Source: Udaeobacter sp025935755
GTDB taxonomy: Bacteria > Verrucomicrobiota > Verrucomicrobiia > Chthoniobacterales > UBA10450
Length of the DNA: 44,247 bases
Assembly: GCA_036278715.1 (NCBI GenBank)
Contig: DASUKN010000028.1
Coordinates: 1 to 44,247, forward strand
Direction: 5' to 3'
Part shown: positions 7,926-16,729 of the stretch, piece by piece
Position numbering within the stretch: position 1 is the stretch's first letter
Layout of the letters: every line of letters begins with the position of its first letter
The notes under the pieces: model-generated
What the model was told of the DNA's origin: nothing
Database searches by the model: none
What the model saw: only the letters and a program-made list of their open reading frames with translations
Translations under genes and position numbers: made by a program

Positions 7926-8942
7926 TCATTTCAGAAAGAGGTTCATCGCGTCGAGATCGATAATGGCATGATGGATATAGAGCGTATCCATGCCGAGGAT
8001 GCCCGCGATCCTGGTGTCGCCTTGTTGCAATGCAAACAGAGGCAGCGGAGCGACACCGAATTTTTCCGGCGAGACCTTGAACGCACCGATGCTTAGATCG
8101 TCAATTTTTGCCGCGTTGATGCGTTTGGATGTTCCGCGATTGAATTGCGCAGAGATCCGTGTCGGTTCCGCCGCAAGCCCGAGCGATTTGGTGAAGCCTT
8201 CGTGCAGAATGGTAACAAACGCGCCGGTATCGATCAGGAGACGAATGGATTGGCCGCGCATTGTGCACGGCACGGTGAGCACGCCGGTTTTCTCGCGTTG
8301 TATCGGAATGCGTATGAATTTTTCAGATGCAGCAACTGGGCCGAGACTGATGCGCTGAGCTTGATTCACTTTAAAAAAAACCAGTTTCGTGCGGCAATTA
8401 ATCAAGGCTTTGTAACGAAACAGAATGTCGAGCCCGAGCACACCGTCCACCTCACCGGCACCGGTGCCGGAGCGATTTGAAGCGCGCAGCGCAACCGGGT
8501 TGCTGCCAAAATTCATGGTTCCTGCCGCGATGCTCTGAGCAACGCCGACCGGCAATATTTGGCCGTTGATTTCGCTGCCCATATTGAAGACCTGCGTCGG
8601 TACGGAAAAGCGAACCTGGTTCATGGCTCGTTGGAAAGGTGTTATACCAGCCAACGCGGCAACATTGTTGTCCAGAATGATCTGGCTGGCGCCTGTATCG
8701 ACGAGCAAATTCGCCGGACGCCCATTAACGCGAACGGCCATGATCATTTTGTTCATCGGTCCGTAATGCACCCGCACGGCCTTGTAGCCGGGCAATTGTA
8801 TGGCAGAACTATTTCTCGCCGCGGCAAAGATCGAGAGCGGAGCGAACAGGAAAATAATCAGTGCGACTGCCAGCAGGTGACGAGCCCAAACAAGCGATGC
8901 GACTCGGCCGCTTTCACGCATCGTCTCGCCGATCGAATTCAT
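7926..8942 (-). CDS. Exported protein with two retropepsin-like aspartyl protease domains
   Basis: After an N-terminal signal/anchor segment (LLAVALIIFLFAPLSIFAA) the 338-residue protein has two copies of the retropepsin-like half. Domain 1 carries LLVDTGASQIIL (Asp82) and GVLGLDIL (~167). Domain 2 carries LLIDTGAFVTIL (Asp238) and GILGMDTL (~314). Each domain has the DTG catalytic loop and the distal hydrophobic-Gly motif. Bacterial retropepsins usually need a homodimer; two halves in one chain could pair internally, as in pepsin. ATG at 8942 was chosen over a TTG five codons upstream. The gene lies alone, flanked by repeat-rich spacers. Confidence 0.85.
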   Translation of the reverse strand: MNSIGETMRESGRVASLVWARHLLAVALIIFLFAPLSIFAAARNSSAIQLPGYKAVRVHYGPMNKMIMAVRVNGRPANLLVDTGASQIILDNNVAALAGITPFQRAMNQVRFSVPTQVFNMGSEINGQILPVGVAQSIAAGTMNFGSNPVALRASNRSGTGAGEVDGVLGLDILFRYKALINCRTKLVFFKVNQAQRISLGPVAASEKFIRIPIQREKTGVLTVPCTMRGQSIRLLIDTGAFVTILHEGFTKSLGLAAEPTRISAQFNRGTSKRINAAKIDDLSIGAFKVSPEKFGVAPLPLFALQQGDTRIAGILGMDTLYIHHAIIDLDAMNLFLK

Positions 8943-8957
8943 CGAGCCAAATCTCAA

Positions 8958-9514
8958 ACACTAACGTTCAAATCGGAATCCGGAGAACCACGGATGACAC
9001 AGATTGCACGGATGTTCGACGGAAATCCGCCGCTTTCACCCGGCCCATCGCATTCAAATTCATCGAGTCAAATCCCAGATCCAGGGTTCCAAAATCCCAA
9101 ACAAATCTCAATGACCAACACAAAGCGGCGAAGCAGCGCCACACTCCAAAGCGCCTCAAGTTATCCACGCGATTCGTGCAATCCGTGGTTGAATTGATTC
9201 AACAATTTAACGAGGCGAAGCCATTCGTGTCTATTCGTGGTTCTGTTCCAAATCCCAACGATCCGTGTGATCTGTGCAATCCGTGCTTCAATTGATTTTG
9301 TCTGAGACCGCCCCGCAGGATTCGTGCGAATTTGTGTCCATCGTGGTTACGTTCCAAATGCCAAATTCCAATGATCCGTGTGATCTGTGCAATCCGTGGT
9401 CGAATTGATTTTTTCTGAGACCGCCCCACAGGATTCGTGTCATCTGTGCAATCCGGTAGTTCAATTGATTTAAGAATTTAACCATTTAACAATCCCCTCG
9501 GACTCTAAAACCCG
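8958..9514. repeat. Spacer of repeated ACCACGGATGACACGG / CCGTGTGATCTGTGCAATCC blocks
   Basis: No coding frame has support. An AGAACCACGGATGACACAGA block near 8982 faces several reverse-oriented blocks of the type GATCCGTGTGATCTGTGCAA (near 9257 and 9373), with weaker copies near 9160 and 9432. A degenerate GCGGCGAAGCAGCGCCACACTCC palindrome copy sits near 9124. Between blocks are TGTCTGAGACCGCCC segments at about 9300 and 9413. The layout matches that at 3366-4415. Confidence 0.7.
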
Positions 9515-10270
9515 TCACAAGCCCGTTGGACAATCGATAAATTCCCATGGCGCTTTGAACCGTTTTGAGAGATGTGCAGCGAGTTCTTTTACACCGAATA
9601 CTTCGGTCGCGTAATGACCACCGAGGAGAAGATTGATGCCGAGCTCTTCGGCAGCAACCGCGGCCCAATGCGGCGCTTCCCCGGTGATGAATGTGTCGAT
9701 TGCTTCGTCTGCGACACGGTAAATTTCGGAACCGGCTGCTCCGGTCACAAGGCCAATCGCGCGCGTCTTCTTTGGGCCGAAACCGAAAGTTTTCACCGGA
9801 CCATTTAACGCATTTTCCAATTTACGGATGAGTTCACCGCGTTGCAGCGACGCGCGAATTATTAAACCGGCCGGCTGTCCCTTTTCTTCCAAAAACGGTT
9901 TGGGAGATTTCAGTCCCAAGGCCCTAACAAGTTGTGCGTTGTTGCCGATCTGTGGATGGATATCAAGCGGAAGATGCGCGCTGTAAAGCGCGATGTCGTT
10001 TTCAAAAGCGAGTTGCAGTTGCCGGCGCAACGCACCTTGTATCGGCTGCAACCCTGGCCAGAATAAACCGTGATGGACGATTAGGAAATCGATGTCTCGC
10101 TTGATCGCCTCGGTCAAAACACGCGTCGAAACATCGACTGCCGCGCCGATATGAGTAACCCGGCCGGAATTTTCGATCTGCAGGCCATTCAGCGCATTGT
10201 CCCAATCGCCGACGTCTCGGATCCGCAAAAACCGGTCGGTATAACTGACAATCTCGCAAAGTGACGCCAT
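9515..10270 (-). CDS. NIF3 / YbgI family dinuclear metal-centre protein
   Basis: The 251-residue protein matches the NIF3 (YbgI, 'GTP cyclohydrolase I type 2 homologue') family over its length. Metal-ligand motifs are present in order: HHG (H66, H67), LPLDIH (D103) and GGHYATE (H219, E223). The N-terminal DWDNALNGLQIEN also fits the family. Members form toroidal hexamers with a two-metal site and are broadly conserved; the physiological reaction is not established. The ATG at 10270 gives the standard N terminus. It is flanked on both sides by repeat spacers and shows no operon partner. Confidence 0.9.
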   Translation of the reverse strand: MASLCEIVSYTDRFLRIRDVGDWDNALNGLQIENSGRVTHIGAAVDVSTRVLTEAIKRDIDFLIVHHGLFWPGLQPIQGALRRQLQLAFENDIALYSAHLPLDIHPQIGNNAQLVRALGLKSPKPFLEEKGQPAGLIIRASLQRGELIRKLENALNGPVKTFGFGPKKTRAIGLVTGAAGSEIYRVADEAIDTFITGEAPHWAAVAAEELGINLLLGGHYATEVFGVKELAAHLSKRFKAPWEFIDCPTGL

Positions 10271-10704
10271 GAGTGATTATTGAATCTCAAGATTTAAATC
10301 CCAAGTTCCCAAATCCCAAGCAACTCTCAAATGCTCGAAGCGCAGCATCGTGTCAGGGTGAATATGTTCGGCAGGATGCCGAACAGCGCACGCAAGATGC
10401 GTGCGCTCCCAAAGCTGCCCGAACGGTTTGCATGAAGTGTTTTGGGGTGCGGAGGTACTCCGCCGCTTTCACGTTATGGTTCGTAAATCATGCTGGTTGA
10501 GCGAAGTCACCAAACTCTTTGAGATCAAAATTACAAATCCCGACAACCAAATCCCAAACATCAAAATCGAAACGGACGCGAGGAGGCGTCGCACTGAATG
10601 AATCGCTAAATTGCAGGGCGTCTGTGTCAGACGGCACTGTGGCGAGGGATAACGGTTGAAGATGGGCTTCACACAGCGATGCAGGCGCGGCGTGTCATCC
10701 GTTG
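10271..10704. repeat. Spacer with twin hairpins and palindromic repeats
   Basis: There is no supported gene. The spacer holds two adjacent perfect hairpins at 10366-10384 (GTTCGGCA-GGA-TGCCGAAC) and 10385-10407 (AGCGCACGCA-AGA-TGCGTGCGCT). A GCGGAG-GTA-CTCCGC hairpin lies near 10447 and a CGTCTG-TGT-CAGACG palindrome at 10619-10633. All have relatives elsewhere in the window; the twin-hairpin unit recurs at 12609-12650. They lie downstream of the cyclase gene and upstream of the NIF3 gene. Confidence 0.7.
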
Positions 10705-12306
10705 TCAAGATCCCTGCGTGTTGGGGTTTGCTGCCGCAGGCAGTGTCACTCCATAAATCATGACGCGCCCTTCGATCCCACGAACTTCCTGTGGCGGCAG
10801 CTCCTCGAATTGGAATGAGTCCCGTGCTCGATCGTGGACTGCTGCGGTAACGAGCAAAGGTCTGCCAACGCTTTTTGTCAGGCCCTGGATACGAGAAGCG
10901 ATGTTCACCGTGCTTCCAATCGCAGTAAACTCGAGCCTTTCCGGCGAACCGACGCTGCCCACAATGGCCGGGCCGGAATGGATTCCGATTCCAATCTGAA
11001 TCGGGGCGCGCTTCTTCGCTGCCAGCTCGTCATTTAAACCTTGAACCGCGCACATGATTTCACACCCTGCCGAAACAGCATCACGGGCATGATTCGAACC
11101 AGGATCGCCTGCTCCAAAGATGGCCATGAAACCGTCGCCCAAATATTTGTTCACCATACCGCGATGTTCTTCTTCAACCGCCCCCACGCTTACTCGAAAG
11201 AAATCATTCATGATCTCCACGATCTCGGCAGGCGGCGACGAGCTGGCGCGGGCGGTCCACGAACGCATATCGACGAACATGACGGTGATTTCTTCCTCGA
11301 CGCCGCTCAATCCCGGGTCGCGCGCAAGAATCCGTTCCGCGGCACGTCTGCCTACGTGCAAGCCGAATGTCTGACGCAATTTTTCTTTGTCCCTGAGCTC
11401 GCGCACCATCTGATCGAATTCACAGAGCAACCGGCCGAATTCATCGGGACGCCGGGCGCCTGCCCGACCGAGATCGACGGATAAATTCCCGCGCGAAACG
11501 GCGTCAGCTGCCGTGCGCAGTTGATCGATCGGTTTCGCCACGAGGCGGCTCATCATTAGCGCGGTGAAAATTCCAAATGCAATGCCGACCAAGCCGACGA
11601 AAACTGCAAGCCACGCCGCATTCGTTGCGGATGAGTGCGGCGCTAACAGCAACAATAAAAGCGACGCAATCGGGCAGATCGATGCTGAAACCGCCCATGC
11701 GATTCCGCGGCCGCGCAGCGATAACGTGAAAATATTCGGCGTGCGATCGGCGCGTTCATGCTGAAAGAAAGCGGGAAACAATCCCCATTGACTGGCCAGC
11801 TCCACCAGAAAAAACGAATGCGTCACCGCGATGAACCCCGACACACAGAACGAAATCGGCAGGTGCCAGAGCAAACGGGGATCCAACGGATATTGGACTT
11901 GAAGCAGCGCGCCGATGAAAACCGGTATGCACAGGAACCAGGCGACGCCGCACACCGCCGCTGCAAACCACGGCAAATGAATCAAGCGGCGCCGGGCGGG
12001 GGTGAGTTCCTGTAGCGGCAGTGTGTTACCGCCCGGGTCCGCCTCAAGCTGATGAAACAGATCCCGAAACGAAAAAATTTGTTTTACCCATAGATAGACG
12101 CCGATCGGGTAAACAACGGCGTTGTAAACGGCAACGGTGAGGAAGAAACGTTGCCGCAACGCAGGAGTGAACATTGGCTCGATAACCGTCGCGTTGTACC
12201 AGATGTTGAACGCGCTTCCGAGAATTTGTGGAATCACCGGCGCCAGCGCCGTGAGCAAAAGCCCGTAACGCGCGCGAACTTTGTCTGTTTCAGCTCCTGT
12301 GGCCAC
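10705..12306 (-). CDS. Membrane-bound class III adenylate/guanylate cyclase with HAMP
   Basis: The 533-residue protein makes a cyclic nucleotide. Residues ~15-250 hold about six hydrophobic segments. A HAMP linker follows (~250-305; AKPIDQLRTAADAVSRGNLS). The class III cyclase domain spans ~335-520. The two metal-binding Asp are seen in VMFVDMRSW (D346) and NKYLGDGFMAIFGA (D391). The transition-state segment TAIGSTVNIASRIQ (461-474) supplies Asn468 and Arg472. Lys387 favours ATP as substrate, but the second specificity residue is not decisive. No separate periplasmic sensor domain is seen, so the membrane region or HAMP probably carries the signal. No cAMP receptor gene is adjacent. Confidence 0.9.
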   Translation of the reverse strand: MATGAETDKVRARYGLLLTALAPVIPQILGSAFNIWYNATVIEPMFTPALRQRFFLTVAVYNAVVYPIGVYLWVKQIFSFRDLFHQLEADPGGNTLPLQELTPARRRLIHLPWFAAAVCGVAWFLCIPVFIGALLQVQYPLDPRLLWHLPISFCVSGFIAVTHSFFLVELASQWGLFPAFFQHERADRTPNIFTLSLRGRGIAWAVSASICPIASLLLLLLAPHSSATNAAWLAVFVGLVGIAFGIFTALMMSRLVAKPIDQLRTAADAVSRGNLSVDLGRAGARRPDEFGRLLCEFDQMVRELRDKEKLRQTFGLHVGRRAAERILARDPGLSGVEEEITVMFVDMRSWTARASSSPPAEIVEIMNDFFRVSVGAVEEEHRGMVNKYLGDGFMAIFGAGDPGSNHARDAVSAGCEIMCAVQGLNDELAAKKRAPIQIGIGIHSGPAIVGSVGSPERLEFTAIGSTVNIASRIQGLTKSVGRPLLVTAAVHDRARDSFQFEELPPQEVRGIEGRVMIYGVTLPAAANPNTQGS

Positions 12307-12753
12307 AGGGTAAGTTGATTGACGTTCGTTGAGTTTCTCGCGCGAAATCCCAATCGGCGTCGAGAAAAATCCGAAAACTCATGTTCTAACTGAACGTGCG
12401 TTCACAAAAGCTTTGCGAAACATTTCGCGCGAACTGCTTTTGGAGTGCCGCGGTGCTCCGCCGCTTTCATGCAGTGGATCGCAAACACGCCGCTTCGGCG
12501 AACTCACAAAATCTCCTCGCGCGAAATCCCAAATCCGAAGTTCCAAATCCCAAACAAATCTCGAATGCACAAATTAAAAGCGCCGCGAGGACGCGTCGCA
12601 CTGATTGTGTTCGGCAGGATGCCGAACACCGCACGCAAGATACGTGCGCTCCCAAAGCTTCGCGGAAAAAGGTTTCGCCGCCGTTGAACCGATAAATCAT
12701 TGAATGATTGAATCGCTAAATCATTCTATTGCTGAATTTGCAGGGCGTCTGTC
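12307..12753. repeat. Spacer with twin hairpins and palindromic repeats, second copy
   Basis: No gene is supported. The stretch contains GCCGCGGTGCTCCGCCGC (~12447), the GTTCGGCA-GGA-TGCCGAAC hairpin (12609-12627) followed by an imperfect GCACGCA-AGA-TACGTGC hairpin, and CGTCTG-TCT-CAGACG (12746-12760). The order of elements parallels the spacer at 10271-10704, so the two spacers share a common repeat history. Confidence 0.7.
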
Positions 12754-13827
12754 TCAGACGGCATTGATAAGCGTCATCCCTACCCGCAGTTGCTTCCCAC
12801 AGCGATGAAGGCAGGCGTGTGATCCGTGATCGATATATTTGGGGTTTGGAAATTTACCTTTCCGATTTTCTGCCTTCGGCAGCGTCCATGGCCGGAAATA
12901 ATCGAGCAGGATCAGGCGGCTTTTGTTCTGCTGTGCACACTCGCGTTGCACAAAAGAAAAATCGCTGAGCGGCGCAAATTGAAATCCCGCGCTTAACGGA
13001 CGGAAGAAATCATCCTGATGACTCGGCAGAATGTAACGCGGTTGCAGGCGCGCAAGCGCCATGCGCAACCGAGCACGCGAATCCGGTAAGGCCACTCCGA
13101 GAACCGCCAGATCAACCTGCTCGTTAGGCGGCAGCTGCGCGGCCGTTCCTCCCGAGTCGATGTAAATCCGCTGCCCGTTCACTTCGATTAAAAATGCAAG
13201 CGGTTGTCCGCAGACCCAGTCAGCCGCGCGTTGCGGCGACTCCTCCTTCACGAGGGCTTCGGCAGCCAGGTCGGCTTCCGAGTGCGGTTGATCGTATGGG
13301 ACTTTGCCGAACAGCCGGTCGTGTGCAGCGGATAGCACGCGAATTTTCCACGGACCGACCCGGCGCACATCTCCGGGTCTGACCGCATCAGCGGATAAAC
13401 CGTTCGCATCCGGCATTCGCCGGATCAGACTGACACTCGTTGGCGAGGCGATGAGACGCGCTCTGGTCTTTGCCATCACAGCCGCGACATCCAGCAAGTG
13501 ATCGAAATGTCCGTGCGTGACCAGAACCGCGTCAGTGCGGCAATTGCGGCACGCGAGATGACGCAGCCCATTATCAATGCGGGTGGCGTTCGGTTGGATG
13601 TGCGAACCGAGCGCTACCCTCCACAGGTCCACGCGCGAGAAGTAGGGATCGACAAGCAATACGTGCCGATTGAATTCGAATTGGTAACCGTTCGTGCCGA
13701 GATAAGTCACGCGTACGCTGTCGCGGGCTGCACCTTTGGAATCGGCGACCACCAGATGGGGATACGAGCCGAGTCCGGCACCAAGAGCTTGCGTTGCAAA
13801 CCCGAGGAAAACGAAAAAACAGCGCAT
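12754..13827 (-). CDS. Exported metallo-beta-lactamase-fold hydrolase
   Basis: The 357-residue protein has a short signal peptide (RCFFVFLGFATQALGAG) and a metallo-beta-lactamase fold. The zinc motif HGHFDH (H105, H107, D109, H110) is intact. A SAAHD segment, an IYIDSGG segment and LPSHQDD supply later ligand candidates. This resembles the UlaG/RomA-like branch (VTYLGTNGYQFEF start), whose members act on diverse phospho- or lactone-type bonds; the substrate cannot be given. Upstream in-frame codons to 13920 resemble repeat DNA, so ATG at 13827 is preferred. The last ~30 codons and the stop fall inside a dispersed repeat (CGTCTG-TCT-CAGACG), so the native C terminus may have been replaced. Confidence 0.75.
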   Translation of the reverse strand: MRCFFVFLGFATQALGAGLGSYPHLVVADSKGAARDSVRVTYLGTNGYQFEFNRHVLLVDPYFSRVDLWRVALGSHIQPNATRIDNGLRHLACRNCRTDAVLVTHGHFDHLLDVAAVMAKTRARLIASPTSVSLIRRMPDANGLSADAVRPGDVRRVGPWKIRVLSAAHDRLFGKVPYDQPHSEADLAAEALVKEESPQRAADWVCGQPLAFLIEVNGQRIYIDSGGTAAQLPPNEQVDLAVLGVALPDSRARLRMALARLQPRYILPSHQDDFFRPLSAGFQFAPLSDFSFVQRECAQQNKSRLILLDYFRPWTLPKAENRKGKFPNPKYIDHGSHACLHRCGKQLRVGMTLINAV

Positions 13828-14007
13828 CGCACGACGAATAACGCGAACGTCACGGATGTGGAAGCAGAAGCTGGCAGCCTTCCCGCTTGCGAGTTTCTGC
13901 AATTTAGCTCTCTTCGTCACAGATTGAGTCCCTCGTCCTCAGACCTTCCGGAGCGTTCCTGTTTTGACTCGACAACCGTAGCGCCGTCTTTGTAGCCTCA
14001 GGGTGCA

Positions 14008-14892
14008 ATGAAAATCAAAATGAAAAAACAAACAAACACATTCACAGCAATTTTACTCGGGCTTGGTTGCCTTGCGTTGTTCCCACAAGTGCAGGCGCTC
14101 ACTCCACCACCGGACGGGTGTTATCCGGGTTTCACAACAGCGGAAGGATGCAACGCGCTCCAGAACCTCACCAGTGGAGCTGGAAATACGGGCGTTGGTT
14201 GGTACGCGCTGTTTGGGACTTCCGATGGCAGCTTCAACACTGCCGTTGGCGCTGGAACTTTGGTTCTCAACAACTCCACTTCCAACACGGCAGTGGGCAC
14301 CGCAGCCCTTTTGTTTAACACGGCAGGTGCGGGAAACACTGCTCTGGGAACAACCGCCCTCATCAACAACGATAATGGTTCCAACAACACCGCTGTAGGC
14401 GCGTCTGCGCTGCAAAACAACACGAATGGCAGCAACATCATTGCGATCGGCGCTAACGCGGGTACCGATCCAAACATCGTCAGTAATAATGTCTACATCG
14501 GCGATGTCGGTTTTCCGGGCGATGAAAACGTGCTTTCGATCGGCGGCATCGCGGCCAGCGGAATCGATTACACCGCCACGTACATTGGTGGTGTCTTCGG
14601 AGCGCAGGTCAATTCTGGAAGCGCCGTCCCTGTATACGTAGATACCGACGGGCACCTGGGCACAGCCCTGGTGAACGGCAGTGCCAAGCTGAGAACGCGT
14701 AGCCCCAAAGGCGCCCACTCCCAGGGGACAGTCAACGAATTCCAAAAGCAACAAAAGAGAATCGCGCAACTGGAAAGCAGTGTTGCGAAGCTGATGGCGA
14801 CGGTGAAAGAGCAGGCCGCGCAAATTGAAAAAGTGAGTGCTCAGTTGGAGTTGCAGAAGCCTGCCCAACGAGTGGTCGCGAATAAAGAGTAG
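14008..14892 (+). CDS. NTAVG-repeat fibre protein, short form without S74 domain
   Basis: The 294-residue protein has a signal peptide (to about A30, QVQA), then a head region with PPPDGCYPGFTTAEGCNAL (Cys38, Cys48). About six 17-residue NTAVG..AL..N repeats follow. A linker (VYIGDVGFPG...) and a coiled-coil tail (RIAQLESSVAKLMATVKEQA) end it. The repeats resemble YadA-type beta-roll heads and predict a trimeric fibre. Unlike its neighbours it lacks the S74 self-cleaving chaperone: the sequence passes from LGTALVNGSAK almost straight into the coiled coil. An AGGG four bases before the start may act as a weak ribosome site. It is first of three tandem paralogues. Confidence 0.85.
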   Translation: MKIKMKKQTNTFTAILLGLGCLALFPQVQALTPPPDGCYPGFTTAEGCNALQNLTSGAGNTGVGWYALFGTSDGSFNTAVGAGTLVLNNSTSNTAVGTAALLFNTAGAGNTALGTTALINNDNGSNNTAVGASALQNNTNGSNIIAIGANAGTDPNIVSNNVYIGDVGFPGDENVLSIGGIAASGIDYTATYIGGVFGAQVNSGSAVPVYVDTDGHLGTALVNGSAKLRTRSPKGAHSQGTVNEFQKQQKRIAQLESSVAKLMATVKEQAAQIEKVSAQLELQKPAQRVVANKE

Positions 14893-15055
14893 CGCTCCTT
14901 TAGGATCCAGCTTTAGCCGTCGTTTGGGCATCCGCCACACGGGGGCCCGGCGTCTAAATCGCATCTCACCTGGATGTGCCGGTAGATCTTTGCCTGCATT
15001 TGCTCATTTTTATGGGTCGACAGAAGCGCTGAAGACTCGCTAACGTCGCCGGACC

Positions 15056-16549
15056 ATGAAACGAAAATATCGATTCACCTCCGTACTCATCCCCGTTAGC
15101 TGTTTCACGTTTGTCTTGCAAATGCAGGCAATCACCCCGACACCAGACGGCTGCTACCCCAATTTCACCACCGCTGAAGGCTGCAAAGCGCTTCAGAGCC
15201 TAACAAGTGGTGTCGCCAATACTGGAATCGGCTGGTACTCGCTTTTCGGTAACACCACCGGCAGCTATAACACTGCCGTTGGCGCCGGAGCGCTTGACCT
15301 CAATAACGCAGATAACAATACCGCTGTTGGTGTCGCCGCGCTTTTGCTGAACACCACCGGCACGAACAATACGGCCAATGGAACGGCCGCCCTTGTTTTC
15401 AACGATTCGGGCGAGGGAAACACCGCCACCGGCGCGTTTTCGATGTACAGCAATACCGCTGGCCAGTTCAACACCGCTAACGGCGAGTTTGCCCTCTATT
15501 TCAACACAAACGGTGAGCGCAATTCTGCCGTAGGTGACAGCGCGTTGTATCAGAATGTCGACGGTAACCGAAACACCGCCGTCGGGAACACGGCCCTCCT
15601 GATGAATACCAATGGAAACGACAACACGGCAGTGGGTGCAGGTGCGCTGTTTTCCAACACCGCCACTGGCAATACAGCGGTCGGCGCGAACGCGCTATCA
15701 GATAGTACCGTTGGTGATGGCGATACAGCCGTAGGTAACAACGCGCTTACGACCAACACGACCGGGGAAGGCAACACCGCGGTCGGTTCCGGTGCGCTTT
15801 CCAGCAACGTAAATGGTAACGCTAACACCGCGATCGGTGACGTTGCGCTTGATACTAACACCAGCGGCACGGACAACACTGCGCTGGGATTTGCCGCTCT
15901 GATAAACAACCACACTGGGGATCAGAATACGGCCGTCGGCGTCAGAGCACTCCAATTTAACAACACCGGCACTGGCAACATCGCCCTGGGCAACGGCGCA
16001 GGGAGTGCCGTAACGAATGCCCAGAACGTGATCTGCATCGGAAACGGCATTGGTCAAAACGCGAGCAACAGTTGCTACATCGGACAGATCTTTGGAGCGA
16101 CTTCATCCGGAGGAATTGGTGTTTTTGTTAATGCGGACGGCAAGCTTGGCACCGTGGTTTCTTCGCGTCGTTTCAAGCATGACATCAAACCAATGGAGCA
16201 ATCCAGCGAAGTGATTTATCGACTCAACCCCGTGAGCTTCCGTTACAACGCGGAGGTTGAACCCACCCATCCTCTCGCTTTCGGCCTAATCGCGGAAGAC
16301 GTGGAACAAGTTGACCCGAACTTGGTTGCGTACGACAAAGATGGCAGCGCTTTCAGCGTTCGCTACGACCAGGTGAATGCGATGTTACTCAATGAATTCC
16401 TTAAAGAACATCGGACCGTAAAGGCGCAGCAAAAGGAAATTGAGTCATTAAAACAAGAGCTAAAGGAGCAAAGAGCGCTCATCGAAAAAGTCACCGCACG
16501 AATCGAAATAGATAAAGTTGCGGCGCGACCTGTCGTGGACGCGCTCTAA
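15056..16549 (+). CDS. NTAVG-repeat fibre protein with C-terminal S74 intramolecular chaperone
   Basis: The 497-residue protein has a signal peptide (to ~A25), a head with DGCYPNFTTAEGC (Cys33, Cys43), about 16 repeats of 17 residues (NTAVGVAALLLNTTGTN type) and a peptidase S74 domain. The S74 site SSRRFK provides the Ser369-Lys374 dyad used by phage tail-spike chaperones to trim themselves after trimer folding. The domain continues with FGLIAEDVE and SVRYDQVNAMLLNEFLKEH, then a coiled coil to the end. A surface or matrix trimeric fibre is inferred; no membrane anchor is seen. A ~250-bp stretch (15240-15490) is nearly identical in DNA to the next paralogue. Confidence 0.9.
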   Translation: MKRKYRFTSVLIPVSCFTFVLQMQAITPTPDGCYPNFTTAEGCKALQSLTSGVANTGIGWYSLFGNTTGSYNTAVGAGALDLNNADNNTAVGVAALLLNTTGTNNTANGTAALVFNDSGEGNTATGAFSMYSNTAGQFNTANGEFALYFNTNGERNSAVGDSALYQNVDGNRNTAVGNTALLMNTNGNDNTAVGAGALFSNTATGNTAVGANALSDSTVGDGDTAVGNNALTTNTTGEGNTAVGSGALSSNVNGNANTAIGDVALDTNTSGTDNTALGFAALINNHTGDQNTAVGVRALQFNNTGTGNIALGNGAGSAVTNAQNVICIGNGIGQNASNSCYIGQIFGATSSGGIGVFVNADGKLGTVVSSRRFKHDIKPMEQSSEVIYRLNPVSFRYNAEVEPTHPLAFGLIAEDVEQVDPNLVAYDKDGSAFSVRYDQVNAMLLNEFLKEHRTVKAQQKEIESLKQELKEQRALIEKVTARIEIDKVAARPVVDAL

Positions 16550-16729
16550 ATCAAAAGACCGAGGCGTCGTCGTCGAAGTTGGCTTTCCTAACAACCGTGG
16601 CCAGGCGCTGCTCATTCGGCGTCTTCGTTCCGGCTTTAACCTCACAACCTACGTTTGTGTACTTTTGTGCATCGACAAGGGCGGGGAAAGATCGGTAATC
16701 TCCCAACCATGATCCAAACAGAATTCGAA

